This document shows positions 12,101 to 24,755 of a stretch of 64,000 nucleotides of DNA, in pieces (position 1 is the stretch's first letter; each line of letters starts with the position of its first letter). A program made the translations under genes and the position numbers. Below the pieces are notes generated by a model. It saw nothing but the letters and a program-made list of their open reading frames with translations, was not told where the DNA came from and made no database searches. Source of the DNA: Micromussa lordhowensis (Eukaryota > Cnidaria > Anthozoa > Scleractinia > Lobophylliidae); assembly GCA_964020085.1 (NCBI GenBank), contig OZ026605.1, positions 3,951,901 through 4,015,900 of the forward strand, written 5' to 3'.

Positions 12101-15100
12101 AAGGAACTTTTCGTCGACGATATCAACAACAAGTTGTGTGTGTACCTCACAATCCCAAACTAGAACACTGGTCACCGTACCCATTGACGTAACACCAAAT
12201 CCGTCAAGCGTCCTGACTTCAGTTTCATCATCATCTCAAGTATCAGCAAATGTTTCTTCTTCACTATTGAAACAATCAGCAACGAGTTGTGTGTGTGTTT
12301 CACAATCACAAAGTACCTCAAGTACGACAGCATTCCTTAACGTAACACCAAATTCCTCCGTTTCATCATCATCTAAAGTATCAGCGAATGCTTCATCCTC
12401 GATATCGAAGCAATCAGCAACAGATTCTGTGGCTATCTCACTATCACAGAGTACGGCCAGTGCGACAGCATTCAATCTCGTAACATCAGATTCCTTAAGT
12501 GTCCCGCCTTCTGTTTCATCGTCATTTGAGGTATTAACTAGTGTTTCCTCTATATCGAGGCCATCACGAATACGTTTTGTGACAAGCTCGCTATCACAAA
12601 CTACGGCAAATGCGACCGCATCCCTTGTTTTAAAACCAAATTCAACCAGTATCCCGCCTTCTGTTTCATCATCACCTGAGGTATCAGTGAATGCTTCATA
12701 TTCGATATCGACACCACCATCAACAACAAGGTCTTTTGCTCTCTCACTATCGCAAAGTAAGGCTAGTGCCACAGCATCCCTTGGCTTAAAACCAAATTCA
12801 ACCAGTATCCTTCCTTCTGTTTCATCCTCATCTGAGGTCTCGGCGAATGTTTCGTCTTCGATATCGACGCCATCAGCAACAAGATCAGTCACAATCTCGC
12901 GATCACAAACTACAACAAGTGCCACAGCATCGCTTGGCGTAACATCAAATTTGACCAGTTTCCTGCCTTCTGCTTCATCATCACCTGAGGTGTCGGGGGA
13001 TGTTTCAACTTCAATATCGACACCGCCATCAACAACAAGTTCTTTTGCTATCTCACTGTTACAAAGTAAGGCTAGTGCCACAGCATCCCTTGACTTAAAA
13101 CCAAATTCGATCACTGTCCTGCCTTCTGTCTCATCATCATCTGAGGTGTCGGTAACTGTTTCATCTTCGATATCGACGCCATCAGCAGCAACACGTTCTT
13201 TTGCTATCTCACTATCGCAAAGTACGGCAACACAAACTACAACAAGTGCCACAGCATCGCTTGGCGTATCATCAAATTTGACCAGTATCCTGCCTTCTGC
13301 TTCATCATCACCTGAGGTATCAGGGAATGTTTCATCTTCGATCTCGACACCGCCATCAACAACAAGTTATTTTGCTATATCACTGTCACAAAGTACGGCA
13401 AATGTCACAGAATCCCTTGGCTTAAAACCAAATTCGACCACTGTCCTGCCTTCTGTCTCATCATCATCTGAGGTGTCGGCGAATGTTTCATCTTCGATGT
13501 CGACGCCTTCAGCAACAAGTTCTTTTGATATCTCAGTATCACAAAGTAAGGCCAGTGCGACAGCATCCCTTGGCGTAACACCAAATTCGACCAGTATCAG
13601 GCCTTCTGTTTCTTCATTATCTCAGGTATCAGCGAATGTTTCATATTCGATATCCACGCCATCAGCATCTTCATCTTCGATATCGAAACAATCACTAACA
13701 AGTTGTGTGTGTGTTTCTGAATCCCAAACTACGATCCTTGTACCTGTATCTGATGGCTTTACACCAACTTTGGCAAGTGTCCTGCCTTCACTTCTATCAT
13801 CTTCACTTACATCATATTCATCATCCTCTGAGATATTAGCGAGATATTCGGCTTTGACAGCGACACCAAGTACGGCAAGTCCAACAGCATCCGTTGGCGT
13901 AACGCTAAATTTAACCAACATCTTGACTTCAATTTCATCGTCATCTGAAGCATTACCGAATGTTTCATATTCGATATCGAAACAATCAGTAACAAGTTGT
14001 GTCTGTACTCCACAATCCCAAAGTACGATCAGGGCGCCAGCTTCCGTTGGCCCAACGCCAGATTCGTCAAGTGTCCTGCCTCTTGTTACATCATCATTTG
14101 CCGTATTAGTAAATGTTTCATCTTCGATATCGGAACTACCAACAACAAGTCATGTGAATACCTCACAACCCCAAACTACGGTTAGTGCGACAGCCTCAGT
14201 TGGCGTAACACCAAATTCGTCCAGTGTGATACTTTCTGTTTCATCACCAGCGGTATCAGCGAATGTTTCATCTTTGATATCTTTGTCATCAGCAACAAGT
14301 TATTTTGCTATCTCACTATCACAAAGTACAGCAAGTGCGACATCATCCCTTGGCGTAATACCAAATTCGTCCAGCGTGGTGCTTTCTGTTTCATCGCCAG
14401 CAGTATCAGCGAATGTTTCATCTTTAATATCTTTGCCATCAGCAACAAGTTCTTTTGCTATCTCACTATCACAAAGTAAGGCCAGAGCGACAGCATCCCT
14501 TGGCGTAACACCAAATTCAACCAGTATCCTGCCTTCTGTTTCATCATCATCTGAGGTATCACCGAATGTTTCAACTTCGATATCGACGCCATCAGCAACA
14601 AGTTCTTTTGCAACACCAGACTCGTCAAGTATCCTGCCTTCTGTTTCATCATCATCTGAGGTATTGGTGAGTGTTACCACTTCCATATCAAAACAATCAG
14701 CAGCACGTTCTCTAGATATCTTACCATCACAAAGTAAATCCAGTGTGACAGCATTCGTTGTCGTAACACCAGATTCGTCAAGTGTCCTGTCTTCTGTTTC
14801 ATCTTTATCTTCGATATTAGTGAGTGTTTCCTCTTTGATATTGAAACAATCAGCAACACGTTCTGAGGCCATGTCATCGTCACAAAGAACAGGCAGTGCG
14901 ACAGTGTCCGTTGGGGTCACAGTAGATTCGTCAAGTGTGTTGCCTTTTGTTTCATCACAATCAGCATCAGCTGGTGTATCAGCTGATTCGTCAAGTGTTC
15001 TACCCTCCGTGTTATCATCATCCGAACTTTCAGTGACCATTTCATTTTCTATATCGAAACATTCAACTAGCGCATTAGCAACAAGTTCTGTGACTTCCTC

Positions 15101-15665
15101 TAAACCCCAAAGCACGGACAGAGCAACTGCATCGACAACCTCAGCACCAGATTTAACAACGGTAGTTTTAACTGGGTCGCTATCATCCAAGATATTAGTA
15201 AACGTTTCAACGTCAGTATCCAGACAATCAATCCGTGCACCACCAGCAAGTTCTCTCTCAACCTCACAACCCCAAAGCTCTACTACTCCAATATTTTTCA
15301 CCACCTTTACAACATATTTAACTAGCGTCTTGCCTACGGTTCCACCATCTTCCGAGGTACTGTCAAACGTCTTATCTTCTACATCAAAACAATCGGACAG
15401 TGCATCAGGAAAAAGTCATTCGTCCGCGGCTACCCAGCACGAAATGGCTAGTGCACTCTTGTCCACTTCCCCAGTTTCGTCAAGTGTTCTGTCGTCTGTT
15501 TCATCGTCACCCAAGGTATTAGCAAGCGTTTCTGTATCATCTTCAACCAGTACATCACCTTCAAGTCCCCCATCTACCACGCAACCTGAAGGTACGTCCA
15601 GTGCAAACCTATCCACTCCTTCCACGCCAGTTTCCAAAGGTATTTGCATGTATATATATATTTAG
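6514..15665 (+). CDS. Mucin-like Ser/Thr-rich repeat protein, copy A (no SEA domain or membrane segment)
   Basis: Exon 1 (6514-6577) encodes a 21-residue signal peptide, MDSASAFFLLSLVHSVLIV then SE, and ends in phase 1 at GTAAGA. Exon 2 opens at 11887 after a TATAG acceptor; the joined codon is Gly, followed by QVTSSS. About 1250 codons of Ser/Thr/Val-rich repeats follow, about 52 residues per unit with many N-x-S/T sites and occasional Cys pairs (CVC). The frame stops at 15665. A GTATTT donor after 15639 could instead splice, again in phase 1, to 17640-17755. Compared with copy B it lacks the SEA domains, membrane segment and tail, so it would be secreted. It could be a 3'-truncated duplicate or a distinct secreted mucin. 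Dense O-glycosylation is inferred from composition. Confidence 0.62.
7502..7612. mobile_element. Fold-back (MITE-like) element, unit A
   Basis: This is an imperfect palindrome beginning aacaactattattcaccg and ending with its complement tgaatagttgtt, with inner arms around ggtggctagc and gatatttacc. It lies in the first mucin intron. The unit B copy is 25744-25855, which keeps gcggtgg where this copy reads gcttgg, so one arm here has decayed. Confidence 0.7.
8979..9094. mobile_element. Fold-back element with aacaattattcca ends, unit A
   Basis: This palindrome starts aacaattattccacgagcg and ends gcgagtggaataattgtt, with an inner hairpin around agccaacgaggcgcg. The same outer ends occur in fold-backs at 27222, 41440 and 49330, so this is one MITE family. 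Confidence 0.75.
10594..11538 (+). pseudogene. Penelope-like element remnant (RT end plus GIY-YIG), unit A
   Basis: The 3' part of a Penelope-like retroelement lies in the first mucin intron. In order there is a reverse-transcriptase active-site remnant (YVDDIY at about 10614), a thumb-like region spread over shifted frames (LLDFKVTISKDG, then FVHHQSAIPKKSKINFI), and a GIY-YIG nuclease region (AVYQITCSNCNQHYIGST, then RMRKHL). A further shift leads to LRLFEAFYIRKYKPTINSRE and a TAA at 11536. The frame is broken by an internal stop and several frameshifts. One frameshift, two extra A residues near 10915, is absent from unit B. The 5' part of the element is missing, so it is inactive. Confidence 0.8.
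11887..15639 (+). repeat. 52-residue repeat exon of mucin copy A
   Basis: Here about 1250 codons hold roughly 23 tandem units of about 156 bp. The first few hundred codons match copy B almost exactly. Later units differ, and the last ones, from about 15060, have no clear partner in copy B. Unit variants include a Cys-containing type (SCVCVSESQ) and the common SFAISLSQS type. The sequence is low in complexity but stays open in frame throughout. Confidence 0.8.
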
Positions 15666-16180
15666 GGTTGTTATGCAATTTAGCATCTACACTCGGCTAA
15701 TTTTAACACGAAATGGAAAAATACGCCGGAAGAAGTCTACGAAAACGATGCTCCTGTTTGCGGCTTCGTGAAAGTAGCAAAACTCCAACCTCGTTCCCAG
15801 AACTTTTCCCTTTAGAGATTTAGCACGCAATGCATAGAAAAATAAGGAGTCCTCTCTGAGAAAATGACTATTTTGTTTGTTTTACGCGTATTCTTTCTTT
15901 TGTTTTTTTTCAAAATAACACTGATGACGACAAGGCCTTGCTCACTCACTGAATATGTGGCACCTTATTGTTTTTTTTTTCTATTTTCTCAAAACAGATA
16001 TGCTATTCTCCACACAAAAAAATTGCATGTTACTAAGCGTGATTGGTTTACCGGCAGACAGCAGACCACAGAACAAAACACCGAACAGCAGAAAAAAGAT
16101 CAATGCGAGGCCAAATTAACCGTGTCTTATCCGTGAAATGTATACTTAGAAAGGACAATGGAAAATTAATTGAGAAAAAG
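15666..16180. other. Stretch with no recognised feature
   Basis: About 500 bp between the end of the mucin copy A frame and the minisatellite. It is AT-rich with several poly-T tracts. Short open frames are present, but none has recognisable content or clear splice sites. Confidence 0.4.
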
Positions 16181-17470
16181 CTGACTGTACGTACCTTGGG
16201 GTATATTCTACCCACAATGGCACAGAACAGATTAATGCGATACAAAATTGACTGTTCCTTTGGGTATATTCTGCCCATAAGGGCACAGCTGAGAGAAGAT
16301 TAATGCCACACAAAATTAATTGTATCTTTCGGTACATTTTACCCCCAAGGATACAGAGTAGTTTAATGCGACAGAACATTAACTGTACCTTTGCCGGCTA
16401 TATTGACCCACAAGGGCACAGGGAAGATTAATGCTGCACAGCATTAATTGTACCTTTGGCTATATTCTACTCACAAGGGCAGAGAGTAGATTATTTCTTT
16501 AGAAAATTAACTGCACATTTGGGTATATTATACCCACAATGATACAGAGCATAAACTGTACCCTTGCGTATATTCTACCCAAAGGGTACAGAGCAGCTTA
16601 ATGCAACACAACATTAGCTGTATCTTTGGGTACATTCTACCCACAAGGACACAGCTCAGATTAATGCGACAGAAAGTTAATTCTTCCTTCGGGTATATTC
16701 TACCCATAAGGGCACAGGGAAGATTAATGCTACACACAATTAAGTGTACCTTTGGGTATATTTTGCCCACAAGGGCACAGAGCAGATAAATGCGACGCAG
16801 CATTAATCGCGTACCTTTGGGTATATTTTGCCCACAAGGGCACAGAGCAGATTAATGCGACAGAAAATTAACTGTATCTTTGGGTATATTATACCCACAA
16901 GGATATAGAGCAGATTAATGCGACAGACCAATAACTGTTCCTTTTGGTATATCATACCCACAAGGACACAGAGTAAATTAATGCTACACAACATAAACTG
17001 TACCTTTGGGCATATTCTGCCCTCAAGGGCACAGAACAGATTAATGCGACAGAAAACTAACTGTACCTTTGGGTATATTATACCCACAAGGGCACAGTGC
17101 AGATGAATGCTTCACAACATGAACTGTACCTTTGGGTATATTCTACTCAAAAGGTTACAGAGTAGATTAATGCTGCACGAAATTAACTGTACCATTGGGT
17201 ATATTCTACCCTCAAGGGCACAGAACAGATTAATGCGACAGAAAACTAACTGTACCTTTGGGTATATTATACCCACAAGGGCACAGAACAGATTAATGCT
17301 CCTCGAAATTATAGTAGCTTTGGGTATATTCTACCTACGAGGAACAGAGCAGATTTTACATTTTGGTATATTCTACCTAAAAGGGCACAGAGCAGGTTGT
17401 ACCTTTGAGTATACTCAAAGTGCCCATTCTACCCACAAGGGTAGAGAGCAGATTAATGCAGAACTATAAT
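16180..17470. repeat. 62-66 bp minisatellite in the mucin copy A 3' region
   Basis: About 18-20 tandem copies are seen of a unit containing ttgggtatattctacccaca, agggcacag and cagattaatgcgacagaaaa. Copies differ by substitutions and small indels. Each unit has a small internal palindrome, gggtatattctaccc. Several frames stay open across a few units on both strands because of periodicity, not because of a gene. The array has no counterpart after mucin copy B. Confidence 0.9.
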
Positions 17471-17639
17471 GTGGCAGAAAACAGGAATTGGCTACTATAA
17501 ATTCTTGCAACAAAAATAATAAGCACCCTGGAGATTGAATAAATACTATGTTTCTTTTCCACATTTGTATTCCCATGTTATGTTATTTATGAAATTACTC
17601 GAGTCTCACTACCTCCACCTGTTTGTAATTGTTTTGCAG

Positions 17640-17755
17640 GGCAGGAGGGACAAGGAGAGAAGTCTGTACTCTTTCCTGTACACTGTAGACTCATCACTGT
17701 AAAAAAATGTGGCCGCAAGAGAACGAGAAGAGCAGCAGTATTTAGCGATTTTTAG
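17640..17755 (+). CDS. Possible 3' exon of mucin copy A
   Basis: A TTTTGCAG acceptor precedes a 38-codon open stretch that continues the phase of the donor after 15639. It would add a Gly codon, then QEGQGEKSVLF and a basic Cys-containing end (KKCGRKRTRRAAVFSDF) before TAG. Phase match and a fair acceptor are the only support. No domain is recognised and the poly-pyrimidine tract is weak. If it is not used, the copy A frame ends at 15665. Confidence 0.25.
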
Positions 17756-18022
17756 TTTTAGACCTTTAGAGTTACTAAGCGATAGCGCAAACTGCCGTTT
17801 GAAGACAGGCTTGCAGATAGAGGTTGCGCACAATACTTACATTTCGCTTGACACTTTCAATTTGGCCGCGTTAACAAGGGGACTATGGGTTACAAAGTTT
17901 GTTGCATCAACAACTTCATTCTGGCTTATTGCTAGTCGAAAACATTGTAGATTGGAATTACTAATAGCTGTTCTTTTCTCTTAGGCGAGAATGCAACGAT
18001 GTAATAACTGCCATTCCATACG

Positions 18023-18286
18023 ATGATAGCATTACAGACTTGGGTAGCAGTGAAGGAAGACGAACTTGATATGATTCTTCTCGATTATATGTTTCTAAGC
18101 GCGCACAACGAAAAGGCAATTCCGAGAAATCAAGCCTTGAAGGACTTAGCGCATTCCACTGTGAGGTGTTTAGATAAGAAAAATATCAACCTTACGAATA
18201 CTGTTTATTTGTACACCAGGTTTCAGAAACGGAGACAAATACCAGCTCCTAAAGGTCCTAAAGGCTCCAGACATCTATATCCCTAG
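18023..18286 (+). CDS. Unidentified 87-residue ORF near the unit boundary
   Basis: The frame starts MIALQTWVAVKEDELDM and ends in a Lys/Arg/Pro-rich piece (RFQKRRQIPAPKGPKG) before TAG. No family is recognised. A TTTTCTCTTAG acceptor-like site lies about 40 bp upstream but does not obviously continue this frame. The last 18 codons recur at the left window edge. It could be an exon fragment or part of an old repeat. Confidence 0.2.
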   Translation: MIALQTWVAVKEDELDMILLDYMFLSAHNEKAIPRNQALKDLAHSTVRCLDKKNINLTNTVYLYTRFQKRRQIPAPKGPKGSRHLYP

Positions 18287-18928
18287 CTTAGTTTTGGATA
18301 CATGCCACATGTGCCACTCCTGAACAATGCTACCGGATTTTTGATGGTACACATGTACTCCAAGGCCAATTGCGCCAACCAAAACTCTACGCAACGGTTT
18401 AGTTCGCATAATCCAGGTACGGCTCTATTATATGGTTTCTTGGTTGTTAACCTTTTTGTGACCAAATTCTCAGGTAAACGACTGTTTAATGGATTTATTA
18501 TGGAATTAAGAAGTTGTGATATACCATGGAATATCCCGCTAATCACGTATTCTCACGGTATTCACACAAGCGTTTTTTTTATACCATGCCGTAACACTGG
18601 CCAACACTCAAAGATGGAATGATTGTTTCCAAGTTAACAACTATTTTACTTTATTTTCAGTCCGTTCAAGATCCCAATGGCCTTATTGTTCACGTGTTTT
18701 GGGTCCATCGATGGTAGAAGGCATGTTTCATTCATTGAAGACTGACCACGACAAAATAGAGAGCGTTATGGTCTCACCCGCATTAAACTGGCTACTTTAT
18801 TTCCATGGAGCTCGTTTTACTGACAATGAACAGTAGTGTATCAGTAGAATGAGTAAGGATAGAAATGCTTCGAATGGGGATCTGCAAAGATAGCTCAAAA
18901 CTACAGGCACTCCTCTCTTGACGAAACA

Positions 18929-19180
18929 CCTTAGACGGACACCTCTATCAGACGGACACCTCTATCAGACGGACACCTGTAATAACGGCCATGTCATACG
19001 ACTGATCCCTCTATAAGACAGGCACCTCTATAAGACTGACCCCTCTATAAAACAGACACCTCTATTAGACGGACACCTCTATAAGACTGGCCCCTCTATA
19101 AGACAGACACCTCTATTAGATGGACGCCTCTATAAGATGGACACCTCTATAAGTCGGACAGCTCTGTTAGACGGACATCT
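18929..19180. repeat. 17-bp minisatellite, unit B
   Basis: This is the counterpart of the array at 692-926. It has one additional copy of the 17-bp unit (cctctatcagacggaca) near its left end, so the array has changed length since the large duplication. No gene is supported between here and the exon at 20793. Confidence 0.85.
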
Positions 19181-20792
19181 GAGAAATTCGTATTGCATGT
19201 ACATTACAAAATACTCGACTCTCATTTTAAAGACGTTTATTTAACAAACGTTTATTTGACAGACTTGTATTCATTTTATATGGCTTCAGTTCTATTATCT
19301 GAGGATTGCTCGTGTCTTGTTACGGTTGGCGCCACTCTCGACGGTTCCCTCATAGAGAGAATTGCATCTTACATGGGTTACAGCATTTTTTTCAACCATC
19401 AAATAAAAACATTATAATTACTGAACACGTCATGGACATTTTCGTGACCCAACAAGTCACCTTAGCGACAGCATTTCACTCAAATACGAGTCCGGCACGA
19501 GACCGCATTTTGTATTAATTATCAATACTTAAAATCTTTTATCATGTTTTTACAAAGTGACATACTTATAACATCAGCTACCAAAGGTCTCACTGCACGT
19601 GACCAATATCATGTGTCTCTTTAGCGTTTACAGGTCCCACGAACACTTGAACAAATCAGAAAAAGAAAACAAAACATGTCGACATACCCTCTAATTACTA
19701 CCAAGACGACATGAAAGGACCTGAGGTCATTAGGCCTCGTCGTAATTAATTTCAAACAGTTGCGGCTAGTTGACCACTTGACTATTGTTTAAGAATCGTG
19801 AGAAAGTATCTTTCACTATTTCTCGAGACTTAATTATTTCGCTGTACAGTACACTATAAATATCTTGTCAATCAGTCAACTGGTAGGAGTCTACAAAAAC
19901 TGTCAATTGCGTATTTGAACGATTATTAAAGATTGAAATCAAATTTACTGCGGAAAAGTCAAAGCTGTTTTTCTTTTTACTTAAATAAAGCCGGCCGGAT
20001 GAGGTAGCTTTATTGAACGAGTGAGCTCCTTTACTTCAAGTAATTCATTTTCATTTTTTTCCCTTGCATGGTACTTGTTAGAGACGTTTGACCGGCAAAA
20101 AGGTGAATACTATGATCTGTAATGCCAATATGTGCCTTCTACAATGTTTAGATACGTGATGAAAAACAATTTAAATTTGTGAAATTGACAGTGATGCCTA
20201 GGATTTGGAATAATTTTTCCCTATTCCGTTTTCTTGGGACCAATTTCTTTGCCCCCCTCTAAGCTTTACGCAAAACTTTGAGAACCAGGACATCCATCCC
20301 CCTCCGAAAAATACACCGCGGTCAGAGACGCAGCGCTAAATATTGAAATACTTTCCTTAGATCTAATCACATTGATTCCGTGCATAATGAGAATTTGCAC
20401 TTAACGTTGGTTCTTATTCATGAAGTTATCGCCATGGAGTGTTTAAAGAAACGTGTATCAATATTGAAATAGTGAAACTTTCGTTCTCTTGCGAAATCAC
20501 TTTGACGATACGTGAGGCTTTTACTGCGGGTAGAGCAGACTAACACAAAAAAGATATTTCAAGAATTGACGATTAAAAAGTGCTGTCAATCAAGATAAGT
20601 ACACAAATAAAGTCCCTTGACGTTTTTCGCTGCATAATTTAAATATTCTGGGCACTGAATCTACATAATAATTCGTTGAGCACATATTCAATCGTTCTGC
20701 GTCAGAATTCAGGGAGGAATCGGTCTAACAAACGTCTTTCAAGGGTCAGTTTTCTTCCCTCGGGCAAGGAAAACGCGCAGCTCTGCGGCAAA

Positions 20793-20868
20793 ATGAGGAC
20801 AGAGGGGGCAAATGCAAACTGCATTTACTGTGTGCAAGCTATCTGGGTTATCCTTGCATTTCTTGGAG
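20793..20868 (+). CDS. Candidate alternative first exon (signal peptide), unit B
   Basis: This is identical in coding content to 2546-2621: 25 codons with a hydrophobic core, then a phase-1 GTAAGT donor. It would splice in frame to the mucin exon at 30142. The start codon, donor and hydrophobic core are kept in both duplicated units. Because the duplication is young, this conservation is only weak support for function. Confidence 0.4.
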
Positions 20869-23800
20869 GTAAGTCAGATACGATAACTCTACGAGGAAAC
20901 TGGGCCAGTGATTTAGACAACACTGAGTTCACCTGAAACTTCATTTCGCCATGACTTTGAAATCGGCCTGAAAACGCATCTTAGGAGCATTTCATGACTT
21001 ATATCTTACGATATGTTGTAAAACAGCTATCATAATCGGCTAAAAGATAGTATTGAAAATCGCATACTGCAGAAAGCTGTTAGTTATAAAAAGAGCTAAT
21101 CAGTGAATGAGTATCGCAATAGACTGCAAGAAGTATAAGAACGTTTTTTTCGTCTTTCAACTGGCTTTTATTTGCTTGAACGATCAGTTTTGTTTCTCCC
21201 TCCCGTCCAGTAATTTACAGCTTTGTAAAGTGCCATGCAAACCGCGCCTTTTTTAAGTCAATATTTGTCCGGAAAACTTCCCAGGCCTGTGTTTTGATTC
21301 GACTCAGCAGTTGGCGTTTCAAAACAGAAAGACCATTCTCGATTGCATCACAGTAAAATTCTTAAGTTCCTCACTCTGATCAAAGGTGGAAAACTGTCGC
21401 CTTACTAACGCCAGTTCTATTATTTCCGGGTGTCATCTTTAAATTTTAAATTAAAAAAAAAATTGGAACATGCGTTGATAAGGTGTCTGTGTTGACTGGT
21501 TACGATACAACTGTCTGTAGCAACAAACAAATACCACGAGCACTAATCTACACCGCGCTTTATGTTTATCTTTTACAGCATAACATGTTGCAATTTTTCC
21601 AGAAATGACATTACACATCGTATCATACGCAAAATGAATTGGCCTTTCGTTCGGATAATCCATCATCTTCTATATATGATGGCTAACTAACCATCATAAT
21701 CCTATTGAATATCTCTCCGCGATATATAACTTTAATGTAGCATTATTTATAAAACCACAAGTCCCGCCTGCTTTTGTTGTCGGTATAAACAACATGTTTC
21801 TATATCGACAGATATCTCAATTTTTCTTTTCCGAAAATATTTAGTTTTTATTGTTTTTTAATAGGTTTTTCTTCTATTTAGGATTCGACAGTTTATTTTA
21901 TTACCATTTAGGGCTACTTTTTTCTCAAATGAAGCTAGACAAATTGATTTTTTTTAGTCTGCGTGTATAAAATAGTTAACATTTTCATTCTTGTTTATCA
22001 GTGTTATTTTAATTTTGGCTATTATGTTAGAAGTCTGGTGGCATGTTTGGAATGTGAAAATGGGCTCAAGTCTAACCTGTGAAGGAAAGCAAACATAAAT
22101 ATTGTTCTCTTAATAAGTGCATATCCATTGCTCCGAATTTGAAGACACATACAAATTTACAACATATAAAAACAACGCTTTTAGTTCGAATTGGAGACTT
22201 AAAATGATCTTTAACAAGTGGTAAACGCCATAGCGTACACTGTCGAGTTTTGGATTCACGCGGGAGGTTGTCAGGTACGAAAGAAGCGTAAGCCGCCTCT
22301 AGCTTCATGAGTGCTCAGCATACCTCCCAAGTGCATCCATAGCTCAACAGTGCACAGCTATGGCGTTTACCATTTGTTTTATAACTTAACATTCACCCAT
22401 TGCAGCAAAGGAAGTCCTTTTATTGAGCTACATTGCATCAGCACACACGTCAGCCGCGTGCATCCATGGGCAAATAGTAGACGATGAATTAACCAATCAG
22501 AGCGCGCGCTTTGCTATAGTTGTGTCATAATGATAATTTTTGGGAGACTTGAAGTAGCTTTACAATTATTTGAAGGTAGCTTCATCTCAAAGTATGATAG
22601 GAATTCTCTTAAACAAACAGCCAAACACAATTGTCGTTTTCTCGATTCTCAATAGACCAGCCAAAATGACTTAAGAGCGAATGTTCTAAAACTATTTATA
22701 AAAAAAACCCGGAGCTCGTCCAAAGCTGACATTCCAGCAGTAAATTATCAACATCTTAATATCCTTTGCCATGCCAATAGTAAAGAGATAATGGCAAAAG
22801 AAAATTGTCGACTTGAGAAAACTGTGTTGATATATACTTACCATCCAAATGATAAGTTCAAAAGAAATGTTTTTTAGGCTGATGCGGATTAAATAAATAC
22901 TTTTGATAATCTCCCGGCGTTTAGAAGAATGGTGAAAATGAAGATTGAATGAAGAAAATCAGAATTTTCTGGATACTGCTTTGATATGCCACCAATTTCT
23001 CACAGTTATAATAGAAAAACAAGAAAATTTCATCTGTGATCGAGTTCAGTGCCTCGAGAAGGCTGTAGTTCATTTATTCTTAGTAGCATTGAGTGTTCTG
23101 TTATGGATTTCACTCTCCGTCTAAAAAAGAATGGTGAAAATCAGAATTGAATAAAAAAGCAAACTTTTGGATACTGCCATGATATGCCACCAATTTTTCA
23201 CAGTTGTTACAGAAAAAAAACGTGTACGGTATTCAGTCAGGGGAACTTCGTCTGTGATCGAGTTCAATACTCCATAAAGACAAGGTCATTTATTTTTAGC
23301 CGCAGTATTGAGTGTTTGTTATGGATTCTATTACTTTTCAGACTATTACAAGAACTATAAAATTGTCCTACCCTAGCGGGTTATTCCCTATTCTCCCCTC
23401 CCCCCCCCCCCAACTTCCCCAATCCGCAACTGGGAATAATTGTTTACAGGCTGCTACAAAACAAGGGGACAAAACCAAATAAAAAACATACCGACAGCCT
23501 ATTTCCGTGATAATGATACGTATGTTCAAATTGAGCCACTTCAGCAATGCTTCCCACGACATCTCTTTCGATTTATTCTTCGAGCTACACACTCGCTCGT
23601 GTCCTATTTCGTTATCAAGAGAAATTGAGACTAGGTCGAAGACGGCTCGTACTTTGATAAAATTAAAGCCATTCTCACATATAGCTTCACAAGGTTTAAG
23701 TGCTCTCGCATGGTTTAAGCGAAACGAGTATTCGCGTCATATCTAAAATAAACATTGGTACGCCCTCCTGTGAATAGTCAACTAATCAGCTTGATAGCAA

Positions 23801-24755
23801 ATCCTGAGCGACACACACAAAATTAAGATCAGTTCCTTCAGTGTCAAGGTCATGCTGCGGCCGGCTACCAGCTGATTTAACTGACATTTTTAAGCCGACA
23901 GACTCTTCGGGCTTAGCGTAGGCAGCTGATATCAGCACAAACTGAAGTGTTTTAATTGTAGCTTGGGACCATAGCCCCTTGTAAACCTAACAGTAGTTTT
24001 CCTACCCAAGTTCAGGTCAGCACGGAACGGAGAAGAAATTCATTATTTAGGCGACGGCAGAATCATCTGAAAGTGCTCTTTCCCCATGCGGTGCATGAGG
24101 CCATTAGCATTCTCATCGGAAAAAAAGGAACAGCCCAATTTTGAAGAGCCTGACCTTTAGATCTTACTAAAACACGTTTTCGAACTCTTGCTCAAAATAA
24201 CAATGTACTTTTACCTTTAAACAAATAGAGGAAATTACTTTGCAAAACAATAAAAGCATAACGAGAAACAGCTAACCAGCATGCACTCATCGCCAGCGGA
24301 GATCTCGCGAGACACCCACGAGCACCACGTGGCTACAGGACAACGGGTTCGTGTTTCCAGTACAATTCTTGGAAACAAGTAATTATACAAACAACGCGCA
24401 TATTTTCATAATAAAACCGAATAACAGTTTCCGCTCGGTTGAACAGTCCGGTAAGCAGCATCACTGAATAGCAACTACAGGAGGTGCGAGGGGTTTCTGT
24501 GGAGTTCCTTTGCTGGTTTCTCGCGGAGATCATTTTGGACTAGGACGGAAAAGGATTTATCAGCTTTGCAAGAACCGCGAGAACTTCACGTGCTGCGCGG
24601 GAGGTTGACGTCTGTTGCTGACAGCAAGAGTCTGTAATCCTGCGTCTGTGGTCGCAAGCGAATTCTTTTAAAAGGCTATCTCTGTGCTTTACGCTGAGAA
24701 AAAGCATTTTGTAGCCGGTTAGAGAGGGCACATCAGCGGCAAATTCGCAGCAGAG

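Larger units (their letters stand above)
1..12780. repeat. Unit A of an 18.2 kb tandem duplication
   Basis: This stretch is nearly identical, in order and orientation, to 18233-31038. Position 1 pairs with 18233, the exon at 2546 with 20793, the exon at 6514 with 24756 and the exon at 11887 with 30142, so the offset drifts only from 18232 to 18255 through small indels. Collinearity can be followed into the first mucin repeats; beyond about 12780 the internal repeats of the two copies have expanded differently. The left end of the unit lies outside the window. The few substitutions and indels suggest a young event. An assembly error that kept both haplotypes is possible, but the unrelated 3' halves of the two mucin genes argue against it. 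Confidence 0.93.

Noticed and set aside
12236..15304. Antisense frames over mucin copy A (334 and 338 residues) and similar ones at 30491-33463.
   Set aside because: Same cause as above: shadows of tandem repeats, with no independent start, splice or domain evidence.
16048..17469. Several open frames on both strands inside the 62-66 bp minisatellite.
   Set aside because: Open only because the repeat unit lacks stops in those frames; there is no recognisable protein content.
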